Of a DNA stretch of 29,825 nt, positions 22,224-29,614 are shown in pieces. Position 1 is the first letter of the stretch, and the number at the start of each line of letters is the position of its first letter. The DNA is from an uncultured Oscillospiraceae bacterium (lineage in GTDB: Bacteria; Bacillota; Clostridia; Oscillospirales; Oscillospiraceae): the NCBI GenBank assembly GCA_910585735.1, contig CAJUEU010000022.1, positions 1 through 29,825 of the forward strand. Direction: 5' to 3'. The notes beneath the pieces are model-generated. The model was not told the DNA's origin, did not search any database, and saw only the letters and a list, made by a program, of their open reading frames with translations. Position numbers and translations under genes: made by a program.

Positions 22224-23273
22224 TCAGCCCTCCGTTCCGAAGGAGAACCGGGCGGTGTGCCGCCAGGTCTCCCCAGCCTTCAAAACCGGGCTGGGGAAAT
22301 TCCCGTGGTGGATGGAATCGGGGTAGAACTGGGTCTCCAGACAGAAGCCTCCCCGGTAGCCGTAGGGGGCGCCCCCCTTGCCTTTTGGGGAGCCCTCCAG
22401 AAAATTGCCGGCGTAGAATTGGACCCCAGGAAGGGTGGCTTCCAGCGTCAGGGTAATGCCGGTATCTGGGGCACAGGCCCAAGCGAAGGGCCGGAGGACA
22501 CCCACATCCCCGTCAACACACCAGTTGTGGTCATAGCCACCCCCCAGGCGTAGCTGCTCAAAATCCTGCGCCCATCCATCCCCCAGTCGAATGGGGGTGC
22601 GGAGATCCATGGGGGTGCCCTCCACAATGGCCAGCTCCCCGGTGGGGATGAGCCCGGGCCCCACAGGGGTATACCGGGAGGCGTTCAGCCGGAGCAGGTG
22701 GTTTTCCACCGCCCCGGAAGCGTGACCCGAGAGGTTGAAGTAGGCGTGGCTGGTGAGATTGCACACCGTATCGGCGTCCGAGACGGCTTCGTAGTCGATT
22801 TCCAGGCAGCCCCCGGAAAGGCGGTAGGTCACCGTCACCGTCAGGGTGCCAGGGTAACCCTCCTCCCCATCGGGACTCACCAGAGAAAGGGTGAGGGTAT
22901 TCTCCGTCAGCTTCTCCACCGTCCACAGCTTTCGGTCAAAGCCCTCTCTCCCCCCGTGAAGGTGGTTGGGGCCGTCGTTGGCGTAAAGGGGGTACTCCAC
23001 TCCGTTCAGCGTAAAGCGGGCTTCGGCGGTGCGGTTGCCGCACCGGCCGATGAGAGCCCCCAGGTACTTGTCCTGACGGAGATAGTCCTCCAGGGTGCCG
23101 TAGCCCAGCAGAACGTCCACCGGGGCCCCATTTCGGTCCGGGGTGATGAGAGACTGAAGGGCTCCCCCCCAGGTGAGGACGGTGCAGGTCTGCTTTCCCT
23201 CCCGGAGGATGATGGCTTCCACCCCCCGGCCATCGGGCAGAACGCCAAAGGGTACGCGGTTTTCTTTCTTCAT
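22224..23273 (-). CDS. galM: Aldose 1-epimerase (galactose mutarotase)
   Basis: 349 residues; interconverts alpha and beta anomers of hexoses in the cytoplasm. Motifs: G-R-C-G-N-R near residue 80, N-H-L-H-G-G-R-E-G-F with the catalytic-region His, T-S-H-A-Y-F-N-L with the general-acid His, G-G-Y-D-H-N-W, and L-E-T-Q-F-Y-P-D with the catalytic-base Glu. AAAGGAG precedes the ATG. First gene of the galM-mnmE unit, behind a promoter with an extended -10. No other galactose genes lie next to it. Confidence 0.94.
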   Translation of the reverse strand: MKKENRVPFGVLPDGRGVEAIILREGKQTCTVLTWGGALQSLITPDRNGAPVDVLLGYGTLEDYLRQDKYLGALIGRCGNRTAEARFTLNGVEYPLYANDGPNHLHGGREGFDRKLWTVEKLTENTLTLSLVSPDGEEGYPGTLTVTVTYRLSGGCLEIDYEAVSDADTVCNLTSHAYFNLSGHASGAVENHLLRLNASRYTPVGPGLIPTGELAIVEGTPMDLRTPIRLGDGWAQDFEQLRLGGGYDHNWCVDGDVGVLRPFAWACAPDTGITLTLEATLPGVQFYAGNFLEGSPKGKGGAPYGYRGGFCLETQFYPDSIHHGNFPSPVLKAGETWRHTARFSFGTEG

Positions 23274-23358
23274 AGTTTTCTCCTTTCCTCCGCCGCAGCA
23301 CAGCCGCCCACCTGACGGCTGAAACGCACATGACAGCGGTCACGGTTCTGTTTGTCCT

Positions 23359-23387
23359 ATGATAGCATAAACCGCCCCGGTTGGCAA
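23359..23387 (-). promoter_or_regulatory. Promoter of galM-mnmE
   Basis: Minus strand: TTGCCA (23387-23382), 17-bp spacer ending in TGC, TATCAT (23364-23359), i.e. an extended -10. The about 80-nt leader to galM contains an AGCCG/CGGCT dyad. Confidence 0.7.
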
Positions 23388-23725
23388 TTGGTGATGGAAG
23401 CAGGAGTTTCTTTCCCCTTGTTATCCTAAGCCATAAAAAGAGCCGTATTTTAAGGGGCGGCCACCACTCCCTTTGGCTGGTATGCCAAACGCTCCGGGCC
23501 AGGGAAGGAGACCGCTTTCCGCTCATTTCATTTTCGTGAAAAGTGCCCGCAAAAAAGTCCTTGACATATATTATGTCAACCAATTTTGCATATTTCAGTG
23601 GGGTACAGTTGACATAATCGGTTGTGGAAAACCTTGTGGACAAAGTGGAAAACCTTGCCCACAAGGGTTTTGTCACTTTTTTGTAACTTTTTCCTTGATG
23701 AATATGATCCTGCATATCCCATGTC
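23388..23725. other. Non-coding region between galM and the DUF2089 operon
   Basis: About 340 bp with no credible gene. It contains TTTGGC-TGGTAT-GCCAAA (23472-23489), an operator-like dyad; a 19-bp palindrome at 23561-23579 with a partial copy TTGACATAAT at 23609-23618; and a cluster of DnaA-box-like words at 23623-23663. An AT-rich stretch lies between the last two. CTTG-CCCA-CAAG with flanking AAAACC/GGTTTT (about 23651-23672) can also fold like a terminator, but no + gene precedes it. Confidence 0.55.
23623..23663. repeat. Cluster of DnaA-box-like nonamers
   Basis: Four words close to the TTATCCACA consensus: TGTGGAAAA (23623-23631), TGTGGACAA (23635-23643), AGTGGAAAA (23644-23652), all reading as boxes on the minus strand, and TTGCCCACA (23655-23663) on the plus strand. 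Each differs from the consensus by one or two bases. GTGGAAAACCTTG is directly repeated with a 21-bp period (23624-23636 and 23645-23657). This could be a DnaA-binding or titration site; dnaA and other origin genes are absent from the window. Confidence 0.4.
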
Positions 23726-23766
23726 AAAAACCGCGGGGCCGACGTTATCCGTCAACCTCGCGGTTT
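23726..23766 (-). terminator. Terminator of the DUF2089 operon
   Basis: On the minus strand AAACCGCG (23766-23759) pairs with CGCGGTTT (23735-23728), followed by T residues at 23730-23726. It lies 5 bp after the last stop of the three-gene operon. Confidence 0.75.
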
Positions 23767-23770
23767 CGAT

Positions 23771-24040
23771 TCAGAGCGTGATGGAGACCGTTTCCCCTCC
23801 GGCGCTCTCCACATGGACGATCTCCAGGCCCCGGTACTCCTTCAGGGTGTGGACACACTCCCCCACCAGGTACCGCAGCATGGGCTTGGTCAGCAGCTCC
23901 CGAAGCTCGGGGGGCGACTTCTCCCGGGCCTGGGCCAGGGTCCGCTCCGGGATGAAGCTCACCGCCATCCCCGCCATACTCAGGGGAATGGGGACCCGGA
24001 TGGGCCATCGCAGCTCGGGGGTACGGACGACGATCCGCAT
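23771..24040 (-). CDS. Small protein related to the SHOCT-like partner's C-terminal domain
   Basis: 89 residues, function unknown. It starts M-R-I-V-V-R-T-P-E-L-R-W-P-I-R-V-P-I-P and ends I-V-H-V-E-S-A-G-G-E-T-V-S-I. Both ends align with the C-terminal domain of the 134-residue neighbour (M-L-R-I-L-V-D-S... and I-V-T-V-E-S-A-D-G-D-N-V-R-I), so it looks like a diverged duplicate without the N-terminal SHOCT-like helix pair. The ATG at 24040 has AAAGGAG 8 nt upstream; an earlier in-frame ATG at 24124 would overlap the upstream gene. Last gene of the operon. Confidence 0.75.
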   Translation of the reverse strand: MRIVVRTPELRWPIRVPIPLSMAGMAVSFIPERTLAQAREKSPPELRELLTKPMLRYLVGECVHTLKEYRGLEIVHVESAGGETVSITL

Positions 24041-24059
24041 AGGACAGCTCCTTTCCCGC

Positions 24060-24464
24060 TCAGCCGATGAAGATCCGAACGTTGTCCCCGTCGGCGCTCT
24101 CCACGGTGACAATGTCCCCGACACTTTCGGCCTCCAGGCACTGGACCACGGCGTCGGTCAGGGCCTCAATGTCCACGCCCTCCATGTCCCCCGACATCTG
24201 GATGGGCAGCTTGCCTGTGACCTTCAGAATGGCTTTGATGGCTTTGATGGGGAACTGGACCCGGACCTTGTCCCCATCGGCCGAGTCCACAAGGATGCGG
24301 AGCATTCGGTCCTCATAGGGTACGTCCAAAGGAACCGCGGGGGCGTTCCAGGCGGAGGCCTGGACAGTCTCGGGTTCCCCCAGGGCCTCCAGCAGCTCAC
24401 GGGCCTGCTCGGCGGAGATGGTACCCTCCTCCACCATTTTCAGAATACGCAGCTTTTCTTCCAT
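24060..24464 (-). CDS. SHOCT-like/YvlB-type small protein
   Basis: 134 residues. The N-terminus E-E-K-L-R-I-L-K-M-V-E-E-G-T-I-S-A-E-Q-A is the short helical SHOCT-like domain found at the start of YvlB/LiaX-type proteins and at the end of DUF2089 proteins. After a Pro/Ala linker, residues 54-134 form a small alpha/beta domain whose two edges repeat one motif: V-D-S-A-D-G-D-K-V-R-V and V-E-S-A-D-G-D-N-V-R-I. No membrane segment, so cytoplasmic. The ATG follows GGAGGAG and lies 1 bp after the DUF2089 stop. SHOCT-like domains in both proteins suggest they bind each other (inference); envelope-stress sensing is one possibility from the YvlB relatives. Confidence 0.78.
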   Translation of the reverse strand: MEEKLRILKMVEEGTISAEQARELLEALGEPETVQASAWNAPAVPLDVPYEDRMLRILVDSADGDKVRVQFPIKAIKAILKVTGKLPIQMSGDMEGVDIEALTDAVVQCLEAESVGDIVTVESADGDNVRIFIG

Positions 24465-24465
24465 G

Positions 24466-24846
24466 TCAGTCTCCTCCAGTTTCTTTCAGCTGCTCCACCG
24501 CCTCCTGGGCGGTGAGCTCTCCCCGCTCCAGGGCGTCCAGGATCTCCCTCTTCCGCTGGGAGGTCTGACGCTCTGCGGGAATGGAACGGCCCCCCAGGCT
24601 GGCGATGACCTGGTCCAGCCGGGAACGGACGGTGGGGTAGGAGATGCCAAGGGCCTTCTCCACCTCTTTGATGTTCCCCCGGCAGAGCAAAAAGGTCTCG
24701 GCAAAAGACAGCTCCTCGGGGGTCAGGTAGTCGAATTTGGACAGGGTGAACTCGTTTTCGATGGCGGTCTCGCAGTGCTCGCACTGGAGCTTGACCACCT
24801 TCAGCCTGCGTCCGCAGACCGGGCAGCGGCTGATGACTTGGGGCAT
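24466..24846 (-). CDS. DUF2089 zinc-ribbon/HTH regulator
   Basis: 126 residues. A zinc ribbon (C8-x2-C11 and C22-x2-C25) is followed by a sigma-region-4-like helix-turn-helix (about 43-82; G-N-I-K-E-V-E-K-A-L-G-I-S-Y-P-T-V-R-S-R-L). A SHOCT-like segment (about 99-122; R-E-I-L-D-A-L-E-R-G-E-L-T-A-Q-E-A) ends it. This is the DUF2089 architecture, presumed a transcription regulator. AGGAGGG precedes the ATG. The gene's promoter carries a perfect 25-bp palindrome over the -10, so it is probably the operon's own repressor. Confidence 0.88.
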   Translation of the reverse strand: MPQVISRCPVCGRRLKVVKLQCEHCETAIENEFTLSKFDYLTPEELSFAETFLLCRGNIKEVEKALGISYPTVRSRLDQVIASLGGRSIPAERQTSQRKREILDALERGELTAQEAVEQLKETGGD

Positions 24847-24867
24847 ATGGGGTCCCTCCTTTTTTCA

Positions 24868-24909
24868 CCGGTGTATCTGTATGATACACCGGCCATTCAA
24901 TAATGTCAA
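24868..24909 (-). promoter_or_regulatory. Promoter with overlapping palindromic operator of the DUF2089 operon
   Basis: Minus strand: TTGACA (24909-24904), 17-bp spacer, TATCAT (24886-24881). CCGGTGTATC (24868-24877) and its exact reverse complement (24883-24892) flank a 5-bp centre, a perfect palindrome covering the -10 and the start of transcription. Binding there would block RNA polymerase. Confidence 0.8.
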
Positions 24910-24963
24910 TAGGTATTTTAATATTTTTAATGTCTATCTTGAATTTTTCAATTTTTGGGTGGG

Positions 24964-24993
24964 AAAAGGCCCGGGCGTTGGCCCGGGCCTTTC
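24964..24993 (-). terminator. Terminator of the GH3-ROK kinase unit
   Basis: AAAGGCCCGGGC/GCCCGGGCCTTT (24965-24976 with 24981-24992) around a 4-nt loop, with T residues on the minus strand. Two further hairpins lie between it and the kinase stop: 25011-25038 and one near 25053-25069. The remaining bases to 24893 are AT-rich and hold nothing else I recognise. Confidence 0.8.
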
Positions 24994-25076
24994 AGGGTGT
25001 CAAGCAAGCAGGCATTCCCCGCAAACCGGGGAAATGCCGTATGTAAGGGGCCGTCGGGGGCTTCCAGCCCGCTCGC

Positions 25077-25997
25077 TTACTGCCGGGCCCGGTGGAACTG
25101 AAGGGCCCCCAGCAGGTTGGCATCGTTGCCGTACCGGCAAATGACCACCTCCGGCTTGGAGAAGGGGGTCATTTTTACATTGGTGAAAATCTCCTCCAGC
25201 CCCGCCCGGACGGCGTCGGTGACCTCCTGCCGGGCGCTGATCCCTCCACCGATGGCGTAACGCTCCAGGTCCAGTACCGCCTGAATGGAGTAGATCCCCG
25301 CCGCCACCATACGTCCCAGGTCGGCAAGCGCCTCCTTGGCGGCAGGATCCCCCGCGTCGTAAGCCTCAAAGAATTTGAGACCATCCATCTCCCCCCGGGG
25401 ATCCATCCCCTTGCGGAGCATATAGTTCCCCAACAGAGCCGAGGTGGAGGCCGCCCCCGCCCACAGCAGCCGGATATCCTCCGGGCCCCGAAGACCGAAG
25501 CGGAGCTTTTCAAAGCTGGTAGGCAGGAGGGAAAGCTCCCCCGCCCCAAAGCTGTTCCCCATCCAGACCTTCTTGTCCAGCACGATGCCGCCGCCGATGC
25601 CCGTACCCAGCACCACCACCGCGCCGCAGTTCACCTGAAACAGGGCCCCGTCATAGATCTCGGCGTTGGCGGCGCATTTGCCGTCGTTGGCGATGGTCAC
25701 GGGAGTCCCCAGCCGCTCCTGCGCCAGCCGGGCAAAGGGACACTCACAGATAAACTGGAACGCTCCCCCGGTGTGGGCAATGCCCCGGGCGGTGTCGATC
25801 CGTCCAGGCATGGACATGGCTACTCCGGCATATTGCCCGGTGAACTCCTTTCCCACCCCCTCCAGGGCGCTGAGCAGGTCCTCCAGCCCGGTCATAGGAG
25901 AAGCCACCTTGCCCCGGGAAAGGATGGCGTTCTTTTCGTCCATCAGGGCATACTTGATGAAAGTACCCCCCAGGTCAAACGCTAATATCTGGGACAT
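25077..25997 (-). CDS. ROK-family sugar kinase (BglK-like)
   Basis: 306 residues. The N-terminal phosphate loop reads D-L-G-G-T-F-I-K, the central motif G-T-G-I-G-G-G-I-V, and an adenosine-side motif A-I-G-G-G-I-S-A-R lies near the C-terminus. The Cys-rich zinc motif of classical ROK glucokinases (C-x-C-G-x2-G-C) is absent; W-A-G-A-A-S-T-S-A-L-L stands there instead, as in the beta-glucoside kinase (BglK) branch. It probably phosphorylates a sugar or beta-glucoside taken up without PTS. The ATG at 25997 has GAGGTGG upstream; a GTG at 26006 overlaps that site. It lies 42 bp after the GH3 gene, probably co-transcribed. Confidence 0.87.
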   Translation of the reverse strand: MSQILAFDLGGTFIKYALMDEKNAILSRGKVASPMTGLEDLLSALEGVGKEFTGQYAGVAMSMPGRIDTARGIAHTGGAFQFICECPFARLAQERLGTPVTIANDGKCAANAEIYDGALFQVNCGAVVVLGTGIGGGIVLDKKVWMGNSFGAGELSLLPTSFEKLRFGLRGPEDIRLLWAGAASTSALLGNYMLRKGMDPRGEMDGLKFFEAYDAGDPAAKEALADLGRMVAAGIYSIQAVLDLERYAIGGGISARQEVTDAVRAGLEEIFTNVKMTPFSKPEVVICRYGNDANLLGALQFHRARQ

Positions 25998-26039
25998 TAC
26001 AACCACCTCTTACCAAATTTCACGCCCCAGGGGCGCTTT

Positions 26040-28394
26040 TTATTCGTAGCTGAGGCCAAAGCCGGAGCGGTAGTAGTTGCCGTCCCCGTCGCAGTAGGCG
26101 TAGCTGCCGCCCTTCACCTTCGCCAGAATGGCGGGATCGATGTATTGGTCCTTGTCATAGCCGGGAACGTCGTTGGGGGAGGCGCAGATCTCCCGTACCA
26201 CTCCGTCCAGCTCTTTCTCGGTAATGGCGATCACCTCGGGGCTGGAGACCATGGTAAGGCTCATTTTGCCGGTGGGGGCGTACTCCCCGGAGAGCACGTC
26301 CATCTGGGCCCCCAGGGCGTTGGCCATGGCTACCGGGCTGACGGTATACTGGAAGGTAAGGGCGTCCACATAGGGCTCCAGCTTATCCAGGATCCAGGGG
26401 TTGCAAACCACACAGGTGGCGACGACCTTGCCGCCGTGGCTGTGGACGGTCTCGGCCAGCGCCGGGATCTGATCCACGCCCCGCAGCGTGCGGATGGGGA
26501 TCCGATTGCCGGTCTTCTTCTGGCTCTTGTTGACCTCCCGCTCCTCGTGCATCATGCCGTCCACCAGCTCCAGGACGGGCATGGACCGTTGGACAAACAC
26601 GATGTTGTTCTGCTTGGGCCAGACATGCAGATAGGCATAGTCGCAGTCCTCCGGCCGCTCCACGATCTCATAGCCCTTGGCCCGGAAGAGGGTCTCCAGC
26701 TGGGTCCGCAACTTTTCATCGTTGTCCCCGCCGGCCACGCCGGCCCCCATGGACTGGGCCAGAACGGCGCCGGCGTCCTCGCCGGAGAACACGGCCACAT
26801 AGACCTTTTTGCCCTTTATCATAGGCAGCACATTGCCGTGATTTTTGGCCAGGATCACTTCCTTCTGGCAAGCCTGATAGGCGGCCTTCTTGGCCTTGTC
26901 AAAGTTTTCAGCCCGGACCCGGTCGGCCTCGTCGGGATCCAGGTAGGGGTTGTCCACCCGCTTGGTCTCAAAAAGGCTGAGGAGACGGCGGTAGTTGGCC
27001 CGGTCCAGGTCGGCCTTGGGCAGGAAGCCGTCCTCCACCGCCTTGACGATGTTCTCCACGTCGGAGTTTCCACCCACCACGTCGGTACCCGCTGAGATGG
27101 CCTTGGCGTACCGCTCGGGCACGCTGAGGTGCTCCACCCCGTAGATCTGGACGTTGATGATGCCCGAATCCGAATTTACATAGCCCTGGAAACCCATGCC
27201 CTTCCGGGCCAGGTCGGTGATAAGCTCCTTGGAGTAGGCCGAGGGTACCTGCTCGGTGGAGGTCTGCTTCCCCTTATAAAACTGGGCCTTGCTCCGGCCA
27301 TCGATGGCCATGCGGGAGTAGTCGGGCATGATCGCCGAGGCCTTCATGTCGAAGGCGGCCTGGAAGGGGGGCAGATGGTATTTCTCCATGGAGCCCTCGG
27401 TGGGATAAAGCCGCCACTGGCCGATGGGCATATGAGGCTCAAAGCCGTTCTCGGCAGGGCCATCCCCGGGGAAGTGCTTCACCGTGAGAACCACAGAGCC
27501 CTCGTTCAGGCCCTCTTCCCCGTTCTGATAGCCCCGGACCAGTTCCTTGATGATACCCACGGTGACCTCGGGCCGCTCACCGTAGGTGCCGCTGTTTCTG
27601 GGCCAGCGGGGGTCGGTGGACACGTCCACCTGGGGACCGTACATGATGTTCTGGCCCGCCGCCTTCATCATCTTCCGGTCGGTGTCGGCCATCTGGAACA
27701 CCAGGTCAAAGCTGCCGTCCCCCATGACGGCGGCGCCGATGCCCAGAAAGTCGGGATAGCCGATGTTGATGGGGTTGGTATGGAGGGAGTAGGGAACGGC
27801 CACACCTCCCTTACAGGCCTCAAACTCCAGCATCTGGGTGGCAATGTTGTGGTAGAGGGCGCTCACCCCCGCCTCGGCCCGCATTTCTCCCCGGTAGACG
27901 CCGCCGGCGATCTTTCGCTCCATCACGTCGGAGGAATCCACCCGCATGGAGATCCCGGGCAGAATGGACCTGCCCTCGGGCTCAGCGGGGTCGAAGGGCT
28001 TGAAGATCTTGTCGGGGAGAATGTTCCCCTTGTCGTCCCGAGCCCCCTCCCGGGTGAGGGAGACCGGGGTATTCCACAGAGTGTTGAGCACCAAACCGGC
28101 CTGCTGCCAGAGGGTAAGGTGAGCCACCATGTCCCTGGCCCGGGTCTCGTTGTCCAGCCGCCAATCCTTATAGGGGGCGAGAACGCCGGAGTTGTCCATA
28201 TCCTTGAAGAACAGGCCGTCCTTCACGATAACGCCGCAGGTGGTGACCCCGATGGTGGGGCCGCCGTCCGGATTGTGGAAAAGAACAGGCTCCAGGTAAA
28301 GGTCATTGATCTTGTCCCCCTCCTCCAGCACGTAAGGAGCGGGGATATAGCCTTCCTTCATGCCCTGGGGGATATGTACGGGATTTTTCTTCAT
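26040..28394 (-). CDS. Glycoside hydrolase family 3 protein, cytoplasmic
   Basis: 784 residues and no signal peptide, so it acts on imported sugars. The N-terminal GH3 barrel has V-L-T-V-K-H-F-P-G-D-G with the substrate-binding Lys-His, and G-Y-V-N-S-D409-S-G with the probable nucleophile Asp. In most GH3 enzymes the residue after this Asp is Trp or Tyr; here it is Ser. The second, alpha/beta domain follows (from about residue 500; K-K-V-Y-V-A-V-F-S-G). The motif pattern resembles beta-glucosidase/xylosidase branches more than NagZ, but substrate is not certain. The ATG at 28394 is chosen over a GTG at 28403. Downstream ROK kinase and nearby GH1 support beta-glucoside use. Confidence 0.85.
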   Translation of the reverse strand: MKKNPVHIPQGMKEGYIPAPYVLEEGDKINDLYLEPVLFHNPDGGPTIGVTTCGVIVKDGLFFKDMDNSGVLAPYKDWRLDNETRARDMVAHLTLWQQAGLVLNTLWNTPVSLTREGARDDKGNILPDKIFKPFDPAEPEGRSILPGISMRVDSSDVMERKIAGGVYRGEMRAEAGVSALYHNIATQMLEFEACKGGVAVPYSLHTNPINIGYPDFLGIGAAVMGDGSFDLVFQMADTDRKMMKAAGQNIMYGPQVDVSTDPRWPRNSGTYGERPEVTVGIIKELVRGYQNGEEGLNEGSVVLTVKHFPGDGPAENGFEPHMPIGQWRLYPTEGSMEKYHLPPFQAAFDMKASAIMPDYSRMAIDGRSKAQFYKGKQTSTEQVPSAYSKELITDLARKGMGFQGYVNSDSGIINVQIYGVEHLSVPERYAKAISAGTDVVGGNSDVENIVKAVEDGFLPKADLDRANYRRLLSLFETKRVDNPYLDPDEADRVRAENFDKAKKAAYQACQKEVILAKNHGNVLPMIKGKKVYVAVFSGEDAGAVLAQSMGAGVAGGDNDEKLRTQLETLFRAKGYEIVERPEDCDYAYLHVWPKQNNIVFVQRSMPVLELVDGMMHEEREVNKSQKKTGNRIPIRTLRGVDQIPALAETVHSHGGKVVATCVVCNPWILDKLEPYVDALTFQYTVSPVAMANALGAQMDVLSGEYAPTGKMSLTMVSSPEVIAITEKELDGVVREICASPNDVPGYDKDQYIDPAILAKVKGGSYAYCDGDGNYYRSGFGLSYE

Positions 28395-28450
28395 AGCTCT
28401 CACCCTTCCGGCCCGCCGGGGGCGGGACCGCCTTTCTTTGCAGAATATGC

Positions 28451-28503
28451 TCCGAGCACCGCTTCGGATGTTATATTATAACGGTTTTTTGGGCACAAGG
28501 CAA
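28451..28503 (-). promoter_or_regulatory. Promoter and possible operator of the GH3-ROK unit
   Basis: Minus strand: TTGCCT (28503-28498), 17-bp spacer, TATAAT (28480-28475), inside a TTATA-T-TATAA palindrome. TCCGA (28451-28455) and TCGGA (28464-28468) form a dyad at about +1 to +18, well placed for a repressor. Confidence 0.6.
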
Positions 28504-28536
28504 GAGATTTCCAGGTCAGAACAAAAATTTTTATGC

Positions 28537-28577
28537 AAAATGCACCCCCAGCAGAGAGACCTCCACCGGGGGCGCAT
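28537..28577 (-). terminator. Possible terminator after the TauE/SafE gene
   Basis: On the minus strand ATGCGCCCCC (28577-28568) pairs with GGGGGTGCAT (28549-28540) with one G-U pair, then TTTT. The loop is long (18 nt), so the call is tentative. Confidence 0.4.
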
Positions 28578-28594
28578 ATCATTTGATGTAAGGT

Positions 28595-29386
28595 TCAGAA
28601 AGCGGAATACTGCCAGACGTTATAGATGCTGATGCCGATGATGACCACCATCAGGCCGATGAAGAGCTTATCCACCGCGGCGTTGTCCAGCCTTTTGTTC
28701 ACCTTCCGGCCGATGACCCCGCCCAGGATGCCGCCCAGCACCATGAGAGCAAGAGCCAGAAGCTCAAAGGTGGGCACCGTGCGGGTCAGGAGCGTCATGA
28801 GCATACTGGCCGCCTGGCTGAAGAGGATGATGTAGATACTGTTGGAGGCCGCCGTCTTGGTATCCATGCTGAAGAAGAAGTAGAGGACCACCAGGTTGAT
28901 GGGGCCGCCCCCGATGCCCAGGAAGCTGGACATGATCCCCAGAGCCAGGCCGATGGCCACGCAGGCCGGGGGTGAGGTCACCCGGTGGGTTCGGATCCCC
29001 GCCTTTTTCAGGGTGTAGACCAGGGTCCCCAGAGTGATGACCGCCAGGCAGGCGGCCTGGACGGCCCCCACGGTGTTGGGGTCAGGAAATAGAGCTTTCA
29101 TGACCGTGAAGATCTGCTTGCCCGCCACGCCGCCTACGGCGGCCCCCAGCGCCAGGGGGGTGCCGGTCTTCATGTCCACCCTGCTGTCCCCGGCAATAAG
29201 GGCCTTGCCCACCGAGTAGCAGCTCATGGACAGAACAGTGCAGCCCGAAAGGAAATTCACCGTGGCCACGCTGGCCAAGCCCAGAAGGTCCAGGGTGGGC
29301 TTGATGATGACCCCGCCGCCGATGCCGCAGATGGCCCCGGCGATGGAGGCCAGCAGGCTCACCACAAAAAACAAAAGACTGCTCAT
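28595..29386 (-). CDS. TauE/SafE-family sulfite/anion permease
   Basis: 263 residues with about eight membrane helices. The family's two repeated motifs are present: G-A-I-C-G-I-G-G-G-V-I-I-K-P near the N-terminus and S-S-F-L-G-I-G-G-G-P-I-N in the second half. Members export or import sulfite, sulfoacetate or related anions; the substrate here is unknown. AGAAGGAGAGG precedes the ATG. The gene stands alone with its own promoter and an unusual hairpin leader. Confidence 0.9.
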   Translation of the reverse strand: MSSLLFFVVSLLASIAGAICGIGGGVIIKPTLDLLGLASVATVNFLSGCTVLSMSCYSVGKALIAGDSRVDMKTGTPLALGAAVGGVAGKQIFTVMKALFPDPNTVGAVQAACLAVITLGTLVYTLKKAGIRTHRVTSPPACVAIGLALGIMSSFLGIGGGPINLVVLYFFFSMDTKTAASNSIYIILFSQAASMLMTLLTRTVPTFELLALALMVLGGILGGVIGRKVNKRLDNAAVDKLFIGLMVVIIGISIYNVWQYSAF

Positions 29387-29410
29387 GCTTCGTCCTCTCC
29401 TTCTATTTTG

Positions 29411-29438
29411 CCAAAGAAAAGGAGCAGTCTGCTCCTTT
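29411..29438 (-). promoter_or_regulatory. Terminator-like hairpin in the TauE/SafE leader
   Basis: AAAGGAGCAG/CTGCTCCTTT (29418-29427 with 29429-29438) is a perfect 10-bp dyad with one central base, followed on the minus strand by TTTTCTTT. It lies between promoter and start codon. Its CTCCTTTTCT strand is also nearly complementary to the ribosome site AGAAGGAG, so it could act on transcription or translation. Confidence 0.5.
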
Positions 29439-29460
29439 CCTTGATTTATAAGTTTTTTCT

Positions 29461-29489
29461 ATTATAGCACAGCTCTCCTTTTCCGTCCA
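29461..29489 (-). promoter_or_regulatory. Promoter of the TauE/SafE gene
   Basis: Minus strand: TGGACG (29489-29484), 17-bp spacer ending TGC, TATAAT (29466-29461). The extended -10 compensates for the weak -35. Confidence 0.6.
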
Positions 29490-29502
29490 GGGAATGGGGA
29501 AG

Positions 29503-29532
29503 AAAAAGGGACGGCCGGAGCCGTCCCCTTTT
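29503..29532 (-). terminator. Terminator of the GH1 gene
   Basis: AAAAGGGGACGG (29532-29521 on the minus strand) pairs with CCGTCCCTTTT (29514-29504) around a 6-nt loop; one extra base sits in one strand. The 82 bp between it and the GH1 stop hold nothing recognisable. Confidence 0.7.
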
Positions 29533-29614
29533 CCATTGCATTGGAATCCCACACCAAGGGGCGGGACTCCAGCCGCATTCCTTCCACAAACAGTGGATCG
29601 GGATGCCGCCCCGC

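Noticed and set aside
23651..23690. Intrinsic terminator reading rightward in the galM-upstream region
   Set aside because: A stem with T-runs can form, but there is no plus-strand gene upstream and the bases coincide with the DnaA-box-like repeats; kept only as an alternative reading.
26020..26036. Plus-strand terminator (CGCCCC-AGGGGCG-CTTTTT) between the ROK and GH3 genes
   Set aside because: It points along the plus strand, where no gene precedes it; on the minus strand there is no T-run, so it probably does not separate GH3 from the kinase.
27129..28481. A 450-residue plus-strand open frame opposite the GH3 gene
   Set aside because: Same reason: shadow composition, no domain, and it would overlap the GH3 promoter.
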